Shown here piece after piece: positions 33,929 to 45,179 of a stretch of DNA of 64,000 nucleotides. Both the position numbers and the translations under genes were made by a program. Below the pieces are notes generated by a model that saw only the letters and a list, made by a program, of their open reading frames with translations, was not told where the DNA came from and did no database searches. Source of the DNA: Nocardioides rubriscoriae (GTDB lineage Bacteria > Actinomycetota > Actinomycetes > Propionibacteriales > Nocardioidaceae); the NCBI RefSeq assembly GCF_008087085.1, contig NZ_VIYJ01000005.1:124001-188000 (forward strand), read 5' to 3'. Every line of letters begins with the position of its first letter. Position 1 is the first letter of the stretch.

Positions 33929-36093
33929 CAGTGACCCAGCTGCTCCCGCAGCTTGGCGAGCAGGTCGAGCGCCGACTCGGCGATGACGGTGCCGGGCAGG
34001 AACACCGCGGCCGCCCCCATCTCCTTCAGCGTGGGGACGTCGTCGGGCGGGATCACGCCGCCGATGACCGTCATGATGTCGGGCCTGCCCTGCTCCTCCA
34101 GCGCCCTCTTGAGCGCCGGCAGCAGGGCGAGGTGGCCGGCCGCCAGCGAGCTGACCCCGACGATGTGCACGTCGGCGTCGACCGCCTGCTGGGCGACCTC
34201 CTCGGGCGTGGAGAACAGCGGGCCGACGTCGACGTCGAAGCCGAGGTCGGCGAACGCCGAGACGATGACCTTCTGACCGCGGTCGTGGCCGTCCTGGCCC
34301 ATCTTGGCCACCAGGATGCGCGGACGGCGTCCCTCAGCCTCCTCGAACTCGGCGGTCGCGTCGAGGACCTGCTGGAGCAGGCTGCCGTCACCCTCGCCTG
34401 CGGTGTCGCGGTACACGCCGGAGATCGTACGGATGACCGCCTGGTGGCGGCCGTAGACCTTCTCGAGCGCGTCGGAGATCTCGCCGACGGTCGCCTTGGC
34501 CCGGGCCGCGTCGACGGCGAGCGCGAGCAGGTTGCCGTCGAGCGACCCCTTGGCCGGGCCCCGCTCGGCGCTGTTGGTCAGCGCCTCGAGAGCACTGCTC
34601 ACGGCGTCGTCGTCACGCTCGGCCCGCAACCGCTCGAGCTTGGCGATCTGCTGGCGGTAGACGTCGTCGTTGTCGACGCGCAACACGTCGAGCTTGTCCT
34701 CGGCCGCGAGCCGGAAGGTGTTGACGCCGATGACCTTCTGGGCGCCGGAGTCGATGCGCGCCTGGGTGCGCGCGGCCGCCTCCTCGATGCGCATCTTGGG
34801 GATGCCCTGCTCGATCGCCTTGGCCATCCCACCGGCCTGCTCGGCCTCCTGAATGTGGGCCCAGGCCTTCTCGGCCAGGTCGTGGGTGAGCCGCTCGACG
34901 TAGTAGGAGCCGGCCCAGGGGTCGATCGTGCCCGTCGTGCCGCTCTCCTGCTGCAGGAGCAGCTGGGTGTTGCGGGCGATGCGCGCCGAGAAGTCGGTCG
35001 GCAGCGCGATGGCCTCGTCGAGGGCGTTGGTGTGCAGGCTCTGCGTGTGGCCCTGGGTGGCCGCCATCGCCTCGATCGCCGTGCGGCCGACGTTGTTGAA
35101 CACGTCCTGGGCGGTCAGCGACCAGCCCGAGGTCTGCGAATGGGTGCGCAGCGAGAGCGACTTGGGGTTCTCGGGCCCGAACTCGCGCACGAGCCGCGAC
35201 CACAGCGCCCGGGCCGCGCGCAGCTTGGCGACCTCCATGTAGAAGTTCATCCCGATCGCCCAGAAGAAGCTGAGGCGCGGCGCGAACTGGTCGATCGTCA
35301 TGCCGGTGTCGAGGCCGGCGCGGATGTACTCGACGCCGTCGGCGAGCGTGTAGGCCAGCTCGAGGTCGGCCGTCGCCCCGGCCTCCTGGATGTGGTAGCC
35401 CGAGATCGAGATCGAGTTGAAGCGCGGCATCCTGGCCGAGGTGTAGCTGAAGATGTCGGAGATGATCCGCATCGACGGCGCCGGCGGGTAGATGTAGGTG
35501 TTGCGGACCATGAACTCCTTGAGGATGTCGTTCTGGATGGTCCCCGCGAGCTGCTCGGGCTTGACGCCCTGCTCCTCGGCCGCGGCGATGTAGAGCGCGA
35601 GCACCGGCAGCACCGCACCGTTCATCGTCATCGACACCGACATCTCGTCGAGCGGGATGCCGTCGAAGAGGGTGCGGGTGTCGTAGATCGAGTCGATCGC
35701 CACGCCGGCCATGCCGACGTCACCGCGCACGCGCGGGTGGTCGGAGTCGTAGCCCCGGTGGGTGGCGAGGTCGAAGGCGACCGACAGGCCCTTCTGACCG
35801 GCCGCCAGGTTGCGGCGGTAGAACGCGTTGGACGCCTCGGCGGTCGAGAAGCCGGCGTACTGGCGCACGGTCCAGGGCTGGGTCGTGTACATCGTCGGGT
35901 AGGGCCCGCGCAGGAACGGGCTCAGGCCGGGCCACGTGTCGAGGGCGTCGAGGCCCTCCAGGTGCTCGGGGCCGTAGACCGGGAGGATGTCGATGCCCTC
36001 GGGGCTCGTCCAGGACTCGCCACCCCCACTGGTCGAGCTCGTCGGGACCCCGCCGCCGAGCGGCAGGCCGGCGAAGCTCTTCGGGACGCTCAT
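33928..36093 (-). CDS. mutB: Methylmalonyl-CoA mutase large (catalytic) subunit
   Basis: B12-dependent rearrangement of (R)-methylmalonyl-CoA to succinyl-CoA. The 721-residue protein has an N-terminal TIM barrel (about 60-430: [73 protein letters not shown]) and a C-terminal cobalamin domain with DGHDRG at 601-606, H603 being the lower cobalt ligand. It is of the normal alpha/beta mutase type. ATG at 36093 is the start; the frame runs upstream through mutA only as a shadow. It overlaps mutA by four bases (ATGA) and meaB by one (TGATG). Confidence 0.97.
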   Translation of the reverse strand: MSVPKSFAGLPLGGGVPTSSTSGGGESWTSPEGIDILPVYGPEHLEGLDALDTWPGLSPFLRGPYPTMYTTQPWTVRQYAGFSTAEASNAFYRRNLAAGQKGLSVAFDLATHRGYDSDHPRVRGDVGMAGVAIDSIYDTRTLFDGIPLDEMSVSMTMNGAVLPVLALYIAAAEEQGVKPEQLAGTIQNDILKEFMVRNTYIYPPAPSMRIISDIFSYTSARMPRFNSISISGYHIQEAGATADLELAYTLADGVEYIRAGLDTGMTIDQFAPRLSFFWAIGMNFYMEVAKLRAARALWSRLVREFGPENPKSLSLRTHSQTSGWSLTAQDVFNNVGRTAIEAMAATQGHTQSLHTNALDEAIALPTDFSARIARNTQLLLQQESGTTGTIDPWAGSYYVERLTHDLAEKAWAHIQEAEQAGGMAKAIEQGIPKMRIEEAAARTQARIDSGAQKVIGVNTFRLAAEDKLDVLRVDNDDVYRQQIAKLERLRAERDDDAVSSALEALTNSAERGPAKGSLDGNLLALAVDAARAKATVGEISDALEKVYGRHQAVIRTISGVYRDTAGEGDGSLLQQVLDATAEFEEAEGRRPRILVAKMGQDGHDRGQKVIVSAFADLGFDVDVGPLFSTPEEVAQQAVDADVHIVGVSSLAAGHLALLPALKRALEEQGRPDIMTVIGGVIPPDDVPTLKEMGAAAVFLPGTVIAESALDLLAKLREQLGH

Positions 36094-37814
36094 GCGAGTG
36101 CCTCTCTCGTGCGGGTCAGGAACTCGAGTGCGTCGACGCCCATGGCGCAGGAGTCGTCGCTGTAGCCGGTGGCCTTGCCGGCGATGACCACGTGGGTCGC
36201 GCCGGCCTCGCGCAGCGCGGCGGCCGCGGCCTCGCCCCACTCGGCGTACGCCGCGTCGGAGCCGGCCAGGCAGACCACCGCCTGCCCGTCGTAGGCCGCC
36301 ACGAGCGCGTCGACGCCGTCGGTCGCGCCCGCGACGTCGACGGCCACGCCGCCGGCCGCGAACAGGTTGGTCGCGAAGGTGGCGCGGGCGGTGTGGGCGG
36401 CCACGGGTCCCAGGGTCGCGAGGAACACGTGGGCGGCGGGCGGGTCGTCGCGCAGCGCCTCGAAGCTGGCGCCGTAGGAGCGGACGCCCAGCCCAGCGCC
36501 CTCGCGGGCCGGGAGGGTCTCGGCGAGGTGGGGGAACTCGGACAGGCCGGTGAGCGGCCGCTTGCGGGTGGCGACCTGCTTGTCGCGCGCGGCGACGACG
36601 TCGGCGATCGCGGCGTCGAGGTCGGCCCCGTCCTCCAGCTCGCCGAGGACCGCCCACGCCGCGACGGCGAGGTCGTCGGTGAGCTTCTCGACGGCGTAGG
36701 AGCCCCCGGCGGGGTCGGCCACGCGGGCGACGTGGGACTCGGAGATCAGCAGGTGGGAGGTGTTGCGGGCGATCCGGCGACCGAACAGGTCGGGGCGCCC
36801 CAGCGCGCTGTCGAAGGGCAGCACGGTCACCGCGTCGGCCCCGCCGACACCGGCGGAGAACGCGGCGACGGTGGTGCGGAGCATGTTGACCCAGGGGTCG
36901 TAGCGGGTCATCATCGGCCGGCTCGTAACGGCGTGCAGGGCCATCGGCACCGGTCCTGGCTCGGACCCGGACAGCTCCTGCACCCGCGCCCAGAGCCGGC
37001 GGGCCGCCCGCAGCTTGGCGATGCTCGTGAACTGCTCGTCGGTCACCGCGAGGCGGACCTCGACGAGCCCGGCGGCGTCGGCCACCGAGAGCCCGGCGTC
37101 GGTCGCGGCACGCAGGTAGGTCGCGGCCCGGGCCATCGCCCAGCCGAGCTCCTGGGCGTCGGAGCCACCGCGGTCGTGGACGGTCGTCGCGTCGACGACG
37201 AAGGCCCGGACGCCGGCGGCGCGGGCGGCTTCGGCGGCCTGCGCGTCGAAGGCGGGGAGCCCGAGGTTGGTGGCCGGGTGCAGCTCGAGGTCGCCGGCCC
37301 AGGTCAGGAACGCGGTGGCGGTGGCGGCCTCGTCGCCGGCGGGCGCCTGCAGCACGACCGGCGCGAGGTCGAGGAAGACCCCCTTCAGCAGGGCGTCGAA
37401 GTCGGTGTCGGGGCCGGCCTCGAGCCACAACGAAGTCACCCCGCCCTCGAGGTCACCCAGTGCCTCCTCGTTGACGGCCTCGGCCTCCCCGGCTGCGAGA
37501 TGCGACCGGATGTCCCAGTCGCCGGCCCTGGTCGGGCGGCCGGAGGTCTGCAGGCCCTCGAGCAGGTCGGGGGTGCCCAGCGGCGGCAGCGCGATGCCGT
37601 CGAGCGTGGTGCGGGTCAGCGTGTCCCAGACCCGGTCGTCGGGGTCGTCGTCGGACATCCGGCGCGCCTTGCGCAGCACCGTGGCCGCCTCGCGCTCCCA
37701 GTCGGCCCGGGTGTGCCGGTCCTCCGGCTGCGCCAGGTCGAGCGAGCCCTGCACGGGCTCGAGCCGGGTCGGCTCGTCCAGACCGCCCTCGACGGTGGTC
37801 CCCTCGGTCGTCAT
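36090..37814 (-). CDS. mutA: Methylmalonyl-CoA mutase small subunit
   Basis: Non-catalytic partner of MutB. The 574-residue protein resembles the barrel of MutB ([60 protein letters not shown]) and has a vestigial cobalamin-like end ([20 protein letters not shown]) that lacks the D-x-H-x-x-G motif, as expected for this subunit. ATG at 37814 is preceded by a -10-like TAGGGT 7 bases away, so the operon mutA-mutB-meaB probably begins as a leaderless mRNA. This leaves no room for a cobalamin riboswitch in front of it. Confidence 0.94.
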   Translation of the reverse strand: MTTEGTTVEGGLDEPTRLEPVQGSLDLAQPEDRHTRADWEREAATVLRKARRMSDDDPDDRVWDTLTRTTLDGIALPPLGTPDLLEGLQTSGRPTRAGDWDIRSHLAAGEAEAVNEEALGDLEGGVTSLWLEAGPDTDFDALLKGVFLDLAPVVLQAPAGDEAATATAFLTWAGDLELHPATNLGLPAFDAQAAEAARAAGVRAFVVDATTVHDRGGSDAQELGWAMARAATYLRAATDAGLSVADAAGLVEVRLAVTDEQFTSIAKLRAARRLWARVQELSGSEPGPVPMALHAVTSRPMMTRYDPWVNMLRTTVAAFSAGVGGADAVTVLPFDSALGRPDLFGRRIARNTSHLLISESHVARVADPAGGSYAVEKLTDDLAVAAWAVLGELEDGADLDAAIADVVAARDKQVATRKRPLTGLSEFPHLAETLPAREGAGLGVRSYGASFEALRDDPPAAHVFLATLGPVAAHTARATFATNLFAAGGVAVDVAGATDGVDALVAAYDGQAVVCLAGSDAAYAEWGEAAAAALREAGATHVVIAGKATGYSDDSCAMGVDALEFLTRTREALA

Positions 37815-37821
37815 GGACCGA

Positions 37822-37827
37822 ACCCTA
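37822..37827 (-). promoter_or_regulatory. -10-like element TAGGGT of mutA (leaderless)
   Basis: Ends 7 bases before the mutA ATG on the minus strand. The 207-bp region to the next gene otherwise holds a short CACAC/GTGTG dyad (about 37849-37859) and a T-run on the plus strand. Confidence 0.5.
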
Positions 37828-38021
37828 GGAGCCCGCCCGACACCCGACCACACAGTGTGACGTTTTTGGTACGCCGCCGCCGTCCCGCGCCCGGCCGGAT
37901 CCCGGCTGAATCTGGCCCGATATGACCAGAGACGACCCCGTCCGACGCGGCCTAGCGTGGCGTGGCGCCGCCTCGGGACGGCGTCAGCCATGCCCCCTCC
38001 TCCTCGGACAGCGAGATCCCC

Positions 38022-39344
38022 ATGCCCTCACCCCAGCCGCTCCCCGGCACCCTCCGCTCCTCCCTCACCGCACGCGTGCGCACCGTCGGCGTCGCGACCC
38101 TCGCCCTGACCGGGGTCCTGACCGCCACCCTGGTCGCGCCCGCGCAGGCGGCGACGATCAGCGTCACCCCCGTGCGCACCATCACCACCGGCTCCTCGAT
38201 CAACCCGGTCGGCGGCATCGCCGACAACGGCACCCTCTACGCCGTCGACTCGGGCGACATCCAGGTGTGGGCACCGAGCTCGGACGGGACGCCGGTCGTG
38301 ACCAAGACCTTCACCGGCACCGACGTCAGCGGCAGCTCGGTGCCGGCGCTCAGCCCGTCGCTCGGACTGGCCTACATCGACGGCGGCAGCACCAGCGTCG
38401 ACGTCCTCGACCCGGCCCAGCCCGACGGGGCGGCGGCGCCCGTCCGCTCGATCAGCGGAGCCCTCACCGAGATCACCCAGCCCCAGGCCCTCGCGTGGAC
38501 CCCCGAGGGCTCGCTGTGGGTCCTCGACGCGACCACGGGCGGCGACGTCGAGCTGCTCCGCTTCGCCCCCGGCGCCAACGGCAACGTCGCCCCGGTGCAG
38601 AAGATCTCCGGCAACCGCACGCAGCTCGACGTCGACTCCCTCGGGATCAGCTTCGTGGCGGGTCTGCCCGGCAACGCGGTCGCGGTCGCGCCCGCCGCCT
38701 TCGACCCCTCGGTGTCGGTGTTCACCGCGACCCAGACCGGCGACGTCGCGCCCTCGCGGCGCCTGGAGGTCCCGACGCCGCGGCCCAGCTACCTCTCCGA
38801 GGGCGTGGCGACCGACCCCCAGGGCCGGATCTACATCGGCTCGGGCGACATCAACGGCAACGACTGGGGACGCCTCGACGTCTTCGCCCCCGGCGCCCCG
38901 ACCGGCGCCGCGCCGATCCTGACCCTCGGCGGTGCCGCGCAGCGGCTGCGCATCCCGCTGCTGCCCACCGTGGCCGCCAACGGCACGATCGCGCTGCTCG
39001 ACGCCACCATCGTCACCCTCGGTGGCAGCACGATCCAGAGCGCCAAGGTCAAGGTCTTCCGCCCGCTGTTCACCAAGCCCGGCCGGCCCGCGGCCCTGAG
39101 CGTGTCGAAGTCGGCCTCGAAAGTGACCTTCCGCTGGAAGCCCGCCACCAACCCGTCCGGCACCCCGCTGACCTACAAGGTCGTGGTGCGCCGCTCCGGC
39201 AAGACCGTGCTGTCGCGCTCGCTGGCGGCGACCAGCCTCGGTGTCAGCCGCACGACCCTGCCCCGGGGCAAGCTCACCGTGAGCGTCACCGCCGTCAACG
39301 TCGGCGGGTCCGGGCCGACGGCCGGCAAGTCCTTCAGCTCGTGA
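38022..39344 (+). CDS. Secreted beta-propeller protein with C-terminal Fn3-like domain
   Basis: A 440-residue secreted protein. Signal peptide is residues 1-45 (RTVGVATLALTGVLTATLVA, cleavage APAQA). The body (about 45-345) repeats strands such as GIADNGTLYAVDSGDIQVWA, LAWTPEGSLWVLDA, ATDPQGRIYIGSGD, an NHL/WD-like propeller pattern, and the last 90 residues (PGRPAALSVSKSASKVTFRW; VSVTAVNVGGSGPT) look like a fibronectin type III domain. Such proteins bind surfaces or polysaccharide, but no catalytic motif is seen. ATG at 38022 is preferred; an in-frame ATG at 37962 would put 20 extra residues ahead of the signal. Confidence 0.78.
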   Translation: MPSPQPLPGTLRSSLTARVRTVGVATLALTGVLTATLVAPAQAATISVTPVRTITTGSSINPVGGIADNGTLYAVDSGDIQVWAPSSDGTPVVTKTFTGTDVSGSSVPALSPSLGLAYIDGGSTSVDVLDPAQPDGAAAPVRSISGALTEITQPQALAWTPEGSLWVLDATTGGDVELLRFAPGANGNVAPVQKISGNRTQLDVDSLGISFVAGLPGNAVAVAPAAFDPSVSVFTATQTGDVAPSRRLEVPTPRPSYLSEGVATDPQGRIYIGSGDINGNDWGRLDVFAPGAPTGAAPILTLGGAAQRLRIPLLPTVAANGTIALLDATIVTLGGSTIQSAKVKVFRPLFTKPGRPAALSVSKSASKVTFRWKPATNPSGTPLTYKVVVRRSGKTVLSRSLAATSLGVSRTTLPRGKLTVSVTAVNVGGSGPTAGKSFSS

Positions 39345-39362
39345 GGGACTGACCCGGACCGC

Positions 39363-39408
39363 GCCCCCGGGGCCGACCCAAACCTCTGCGGAGGTCCGGC
39401 CCGGGGGC
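39363..39408. terminator. GC-rich hairpin behind the propeller gene
   Basis: GCCCCCGGGGCC (39363-39374) pairs with GGCCCGGGGGC (39398-39408) with one bulged base and a 23-base loop. It follows the propeller stop by 18 bases. No T-tract follows, and the right arm directly abuts the -10-like TAGGTT of the next gene, so terminator and promoter are physically joined. Confidence 0.5.
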
Positions 39409-39414
39409 TAGGTT
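39409..39414 (+). promoter_or_regulatory. -10-like element TAGGTT of the SpoIIE phosphatase gene (leaderless)
   Basis: Ends 8 bases before the GTG at 39423 and starts one base after the hairpin arm above. Confidence 0.45.
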
Positions 39415-39422
39415 CTGGTCGC

Positions 39423-41093
39423 GTGGAGCACGGACTGTTCGGCACGGACGCGATGCTGTCGTCGTCGTACGCCGAGGTCGACTGGGCCGTCACGTCGCTG
39501 GGAGCACCGGCGTCGTGGTCGCCGACGCTGCGCAGCACCGTGCGGTTGATGCTCAGCTCGCGGTTCCCGATGACCTTGCTGTGGGGCCTCGACTACACGC
39601 TGCTCTACAACGAGGCCTACGTCGAGCTCATCGGCGACAAGCATCCGCAGGCCCTCGGCGCGCCCGCCGAGCGCGTCTTCGCCGAGGCGTGGGAGTTCAT
39701 CGGGCCCCGGCTCGACCTCGCGCGCCACGACAGGACCAGCACCTTCATCGAGGACGCGCTGGTGCCCCTGGAGCGCGCCGGCTTCCTCGAGGAGTGCTAC
39801 TTCACCTTCTCCTACTCCCCCGTGCTGTCCCCCGACGGCGAGGTCGAGGGGGTCATCGACATCGCCGCAGAGACGACGTCGCACGTCGTCACCGAACGCC
39901 GGCTCAGCCTGCTCTCGCGCCTGGGCGCCCTGCTGCGCGGCGTCGACCGGATGGAGGACGTGCCGACCCGGTCGGTCCTGCTCCTGCGATCGGCCCTCGC
40001 CGACCTGGGCGGCGTCGACCTCCACCCCGCCTCGGGCGCGGTGCCGCGCGACGACGCCCTGCCGGCGGGGCCACGCAGTCCGGTGCTCGGGGGCGACCCC
40101 GTCGTCGAGGACCACGACGGCCGTACGGTCGTGTGGCTGCCCCTGCAGCTCGGCACCTCCGTGGACCTGCCGGTGGGCGAGCCCCGCACGAGCCCCTCCC
40201 CGGCGCGGACGGCCACCGACGCGTCGTCGGACCGGCCCCTGCTCGTCGTGGCGCCCAACCCGATGCTGCCGCTCGACGAGGACCACCTCGACTTCCTGCG
40301 GCTCGTGGCCGCGACCATCGGCCAGGCCCTCGACCGCGCCGAGAGCCTGACGCTGGAGCGGCAGGTCGCGGGCGCCGAGCGCGCCATGTCGGAGACCCTG
40401 CAGCGCAGCCTGCTGGGCGAGCCCTCCGCACCCAGCGGCTACCAGGTCGCGACCCGCTACGCCCCGGCCATCGAGACCGCCCAGGTCGGCGGCGACTGGC
40501 ACGACGCCTTCACGCTGCCCGGCGGCCAGCTCGTGGTCGTGGTCGGCGACGTGACCGGCCACGACCGGCACGCCGCGGCCGCGATGGCCCAGATGCGCAA
40601 CCTGCTGCGCGGCATCGCCTACGCCGCCGACGGCGACCCCGACCCGGCCGCCGTCCTGACCGCGCTCGACGGCGCGCTGCACGGGCTCGAGGTCGGCACC
40701 TTCGCCAGCGCGATCCTGGCGGTGCTCGAGCCCGACCCCCGCGGGGGCTCCACGATGAGCTGGACCAACGCCGGGCACCCACCACCGTTCGTCGTCGACG
40801 CCGACGGGGTCCGGCTGCTGCACGGCGAGCCCGAGCTGCTGCTGGGCGTCGAGCCGAGCTCGCCGCGGACCGTGAGCCGGGTCCGGCTGGCACCCGGCTC
40901 GACCGTGGTCCTCTACACCGACGGCCTGGTCGAGCGCCGCGGACGGTCGCTGGACGAGGGGCTTGACCGGATGGCCGACGACCTGCGCGGCCGGGTCGAC
41001 CTCGGGCCCCACGAGATGGCCGACCACCTGCTGGCCGCCGCCCCTCCCGGCGCCGGCGACGACACCGCGCTGGTGTGCGTGCGCGTCCACTGA
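39423..41093 (+). CDS. PAS-GAF-SpoIIE PP2C-type serine phosphatase
   Basis: A 556-residue multidomain protein. An N-terminal PAS domain (about 30-160) has FPMTLLWGLDYTLLYNEAYV and YFTFSYSPVLSPDGEVEGVI; a GAF-like region lies at about 170-320. The C-terminal SpoIIE/PP2C domain (about 325-556) has VGGDWHDAFTLPGG, VVVGDVTGHDRHAAAAMAQM and GDDTALVCVRVH, the metal-binding aspartates. It belongs to the RsbU/RsbP-type regulators that dephosphorylate anti-sigma antagonists in partner-switching stress pathways. No rsbV/rsbW or sigma gene lies in the window, so the target is distant. Confidence 0.9.
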   Translation: MEHGLFGTDAMLSSSYAEVDWAVTSLGAPASWSPTLRSTVRLMLSSRFPMTLLWGLDYTLLYNEAYVELIGDKHPQALGAPAERVFAEAWEFIGPRLDLARHDRTSTFIEDALVPLERAGFLEECYFTFSYSPVLSPDGEVEGVIDIAAETTSHVVTERRLSLLSRLGALLRGVDRMEDVPTRSVLLLRSALADLGGVDLHPASGAVPRDDALPAGPRSPVLGGDPVVEDHDGRTVVWLPLQLGTSVDLPVGEPRTSPSPARTATDASSDRPLLVVAPNPMLPLDEDHLDFLRLVAATIGQALDRAESLTLERQVAGAERAMSETLQRSLLGEPSAPSGYQVATRYAPAIETAQVGGDWHDAFTLPGGQLVVVVGDVTGHDRHAAAAMAQMRNLLRGIAYAADGDPDPAAVLTALDGALHGLEVGTFASAILAVLEPDPRGGSTMSWTNAGHPPPFVVDADGVRLLHGEPELLLGVEPSSPRTVSRVRLAPGSTVVLYTDGLVERRGRSLDEGLDRMADDLRGRVDLGPHEMADHLLAAAPPGAGDDTALVCVRVH

Positions 41094-41172
41094 CCCGGAC
41101 CGGCACCCGCATTTCAACCGGCGTCCACGTCGTGATCGGCGTGCGGACGCACGGCGGTCCGACCCTCGTCCC

Positions 41173-42228
41173 ATGCGGATCGCCCTGGTCACCGAGACGT
41201 TCTACCCGGCAGTCGACGGCACCACGACGACCCTCAAGGCCGTCGCGGACCGGTTGGTCGACCTCGGGCACACCGTGCGGGTCGTCGCCCCGGGGCCCGG
41301 GCTGACGACGTACCGGACCTGCCAGGTGGTGCGGGTCCGGCCCCTCGACGCGGCCGGCCCCCAGGTCCGGGCCGCGGTCGACCAGTTCGCCCCCGACCTG
41401 GTGCACGTGACCTCACCGGGCACCCTGGGCCGCAAGGCGCTCAAGCACACCCGCCGTACCGGGATCCCCTCGGTCGTCGTCGAACAGTCCGCGGTGCTCG
41501 ACCAGAGCGCCGACTACTGGCGCACCCGCGTCGCCGACCGCGCCGACCGGGTGCTGGTCACCTCGCAGTGGATGGTCGACCGGGTCGCGGAGTTCGGCGT
41601 CGACGCGGGCCTGTGGCGCCCCGGGGTCGACGCGGCCGCCCTCACCCCGGCCCTGCGCGACCAGTGGCTGCACGACTCGTGGTCGCGGGCCCGCGCCGTC
41701 GGCGGACCCCTGGTCGTGGTCGGCTACGTCGGCGGCCTGCACAAGAAGCACGGCGTACGCCGCCTGGCCGAGCTGGCGTCGCTGCCCGGGATCCGGCCCG
41801 TGGTGATCGGCGCCGGTCCGCAGCGCGACTGGCTCGAGAGCCGGCTGCCCGGAGCCCGGATGACCGGGGCCCTCTCGACCGGCGACCTCACCATCGCGGT
41901 GCCGACGCTCGACGTGCTGGTGCACCCGGGTGAGCACGAGACCTGCTGCCACGCCCTGCGCGAGGCCGCGGCCGCGGGCGTGCCGGTCGTGGCGCCCCGG
42001 TCGGGCGGCGCGCCCGACGTCGTACGGCACCTGGAGTCGGGGCTCCTCTACGACCCGGCCGACCCGCGCGCCCTGCGGCGCGCCGTCGAGTCGGTCGCCG
42101 CCGACCGCCACCGCGGCCTGCTCGGCTCCCACGGACGCCGCCTCGCGGTGACCCGGAGCTGGACCGAGGCGGTCGACGAGCTCGCCGCCCACTACGACGC
42201 GCTCGTCGGGGCCCGCGCGCCCCTCTGA
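41173..42228 (+). CDS. Glycosyltransferase family 4 (mannosyltransferase-like)
   Basis: A 351-residue GT-B fold enzyme starting MRIALVTETFYPAVDGTTTT, the start of GDP-mannose-dependent glycosyltransferases such as MgtA, PimB' and PimC. A GT4 C-terminal domain contains VVVGYVGGLHKKHGVRRLAE, VVIGAGPQRDWLESRLPGA and the donor-site E-x7-E-like segment HETCCHALREAAAAGVPVVA. In actinobacteria this group mannosylates lipid precursors or lipoglycans; the specific acceptor is unknown. ATG 41173. It ends 85 bp before sdhC on the same strand. Confidence 0.88.
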   Translation: MRIALVTETFYPAVDGTTTTLKAVADRLVDLGHTVRVVAPGPGLTTYRTCQVVRVRPLDAAGPQVRAAVDQFAPDLVHVTSPGTLGRKALKHTRRTGIPSVVVEQSAVLDQSADYWRTRVADRADRVLVTSQWMVDRVAEFGVDAGLWRPGVDAAALTPALRDQWLHDSWSRARAVGGPLVVVGYVGGLHKKHGVRRLAELASLPGIRPVVIGAGPQRDWLESRLPGARMTGALSTGDLTIAVPTLDVLVHPGEHETCCHALREAAAAGVPVVAPRSGGAPDVVRHLESGLLYDPADPRALRRAVESVAADRHRGLLGSHGRRLAVTRSWTEAVDELAAHYDALVGARAPL

Positions 42229-42236
42229 GCGCGTCA

Positions 42237-42250
42237 CTGGTCCGGACCAG
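42237..42250. promoter_or_regulatory. 14-bp palindrome upstream of sdhC
   Basis: CTGGTCCGGACCAG is a perfect palindrome, 50 bp upstream of the sdhC -10-like element and 9 bp after the glycosyltransferase stop. It could be an operator for sdhCAB or a stem ending the previous transcript. Confidence 0.35.
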
Positions 42251-42299
42251 CGACCTACGTCACAGCCCTAGGGGGTGAGCGCAGGTCCGTCCGCGGTCG

Positions 42300-42305
42300 T
42301 AGAGT
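42300..42305 (+). promoter_or_regulatory. -10-like element TAGAGT of sdhCAB (leaderless)
   Basis: Ends 8 bases before the sdhC GTG at 42314 and lies within the 85-bp intergenic region. Confidence 0.5.
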
Positions 42306-42313
42306 GACCTCTT

Positions 42314-43033
42314 GTGGCAACAACGACACGACCTGCTCTCGTCAAGGGCTCTCGATCGTCCCGCTCCACGATCACCCTGAAGCTGCTGATGGCCGCCAGT
42401 GGCCTCCTCTTCATCGGGTTCGTGCTGGGACACATGTACGGCAACCTCAAGGCGTTCGCCGGTGAGGAGACGTTCAACAACTACGCAGAGCACCTGCGCG
42501 AGTTCGGCGAGCCGATCCTCCCCCACGAGGGCTTCTTGTGGATCGCCCGCGTCGGCCTGCTCGCCGCGCTCGTCGTGCACGTCACGTGCGCGGTGATCCT
42601 GGCCCGCCGTGCGGGTCGCGCCCGCACCGTGAAGTACGTGGTGAAGAAGAACACCCACTCGAGCTTCTCGTCGCACTGGATGCGGTGGGGCGGCGCCACG
42701 CTGCTGCTGTTCATCGTGTGGCACCTGCTCAACTTCAGCTTCGGCAAGGTCAACGTCTCCAACGGCGAGACCGGTGACCCCGACAAGAACCCCTACCGCC
42801 TCATGGTCGACAACTTCGACGTGTGGTGGCTGACCGCGATCTACCTGGTCGCCATGGTCGCGCTCGCGCTCCACCTCCACCACGGCACGTTCAGCTCCGC
42901 CCAGACCCTCGGTCTCACCGGCACCGCCCGAGCCCGCCGCAACGCGCGCGCGGCCGGACTGGTCATCGCGATCGTGGTCGCCGGCGGGTTCTCGTTGGTT
43001 CCGATCGGCGTGCTCGCCGGCATCATCGACTGA
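42314..43033 (+). CDS. sdhC: Succinate dehydrogenase cytochrome b subunit
   Basis: Membrane anchor and quinone/haem subunit of succinate:quinone oxidoreductase. The 239-residue protein has five hydrophobic segments (for example [60 protein letters not shown]), with histidines in HMYGNL, VVHVTC, VWHLLN and HLHHG that fit haem ligation, as in the single-anchor (type B, SdhCAB order) complexes. GTG start at 42314 follows the -10-like element by 8 bases. It precedes sdhA by 17 bp. Confidence 0.93.
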   Translation: MATTTRPALVKGSRSSRSTITLKLLMAASGLLFIGFVLGHMYGNLKAFAGEETFNNYAEHLREFGEPILPHEGFLWIARVGLLAALVVHVTCAVILARRAGRARTVKYVVKKNTHSSFSSHWMRWGGATLLLFIVWHLLNFSFGKVNVSNGETGDPDKNPYRLMVDNFDVWWLTAIYLVAMVALALHLHHGTFSSAQTLGLTGTARARRNARAAGLVIAIVVAGGFSLVPIGVLAGIID

Positions 43034-43050
43034 AGGGTTCAGACACCATC

Positions 43051-45075
<2,025 letters not shown>

Positions 45076-45101
45076 CGACCCCTGCGAGACGATCGCGGCG
45101 A

Positions 45102-45122
45102 GGCCGGGCCGTGGGCCCGGCC
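45102..45122 (+). promoter_or_regulatory. 9-bp perfect stem hairpin between sdhA and sdhB
   Basis: GGCCGGGCC (45102-45110), loop GTG, then the exact complement GGCCCGGCC (45114-45122), 26 bases after the sdhA stop. All pairs are G-C, so it would be very stable and could impede transcription or stabilise the upstream message. Confidence 0.6.
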
Positions 45123-45137
45123 GGCGCCGCCCCCACA

Positions 45138-45156
45138 CCAGCCGGGGCCCGGCTGG
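45138..45156 (+). promoter_or_regulatory. 8-bp perfect stem hairpin upstream of sdhB
   Basis: CCAGCCGG (45138-45145), loop GGC, CCGGCTGG (45149-45156), 23 bases before the sdhB ATG. With the hairpin at 45102 it makes a double stem in the sdhA-sdhB gap. Confidence 0.6.
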
Positions 45157-45179
45157 GACGACCGAGTGCGAGTGACGAG

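Noticed and set aside
37815..37991. A longer MutA starting at 37991
   Set aside because: The additional 59 residues are not MutA-like, and the ATG at 37814 has a well-placed -10-like element.
37815..38021. Cobalamin riboswitch controlling mutA
   Set aside because: A -10-like element lies 7 bases before the mutA ATG, leaving no 5' leader, and no B12-box-like sequence is seen in the 207-bp gap.
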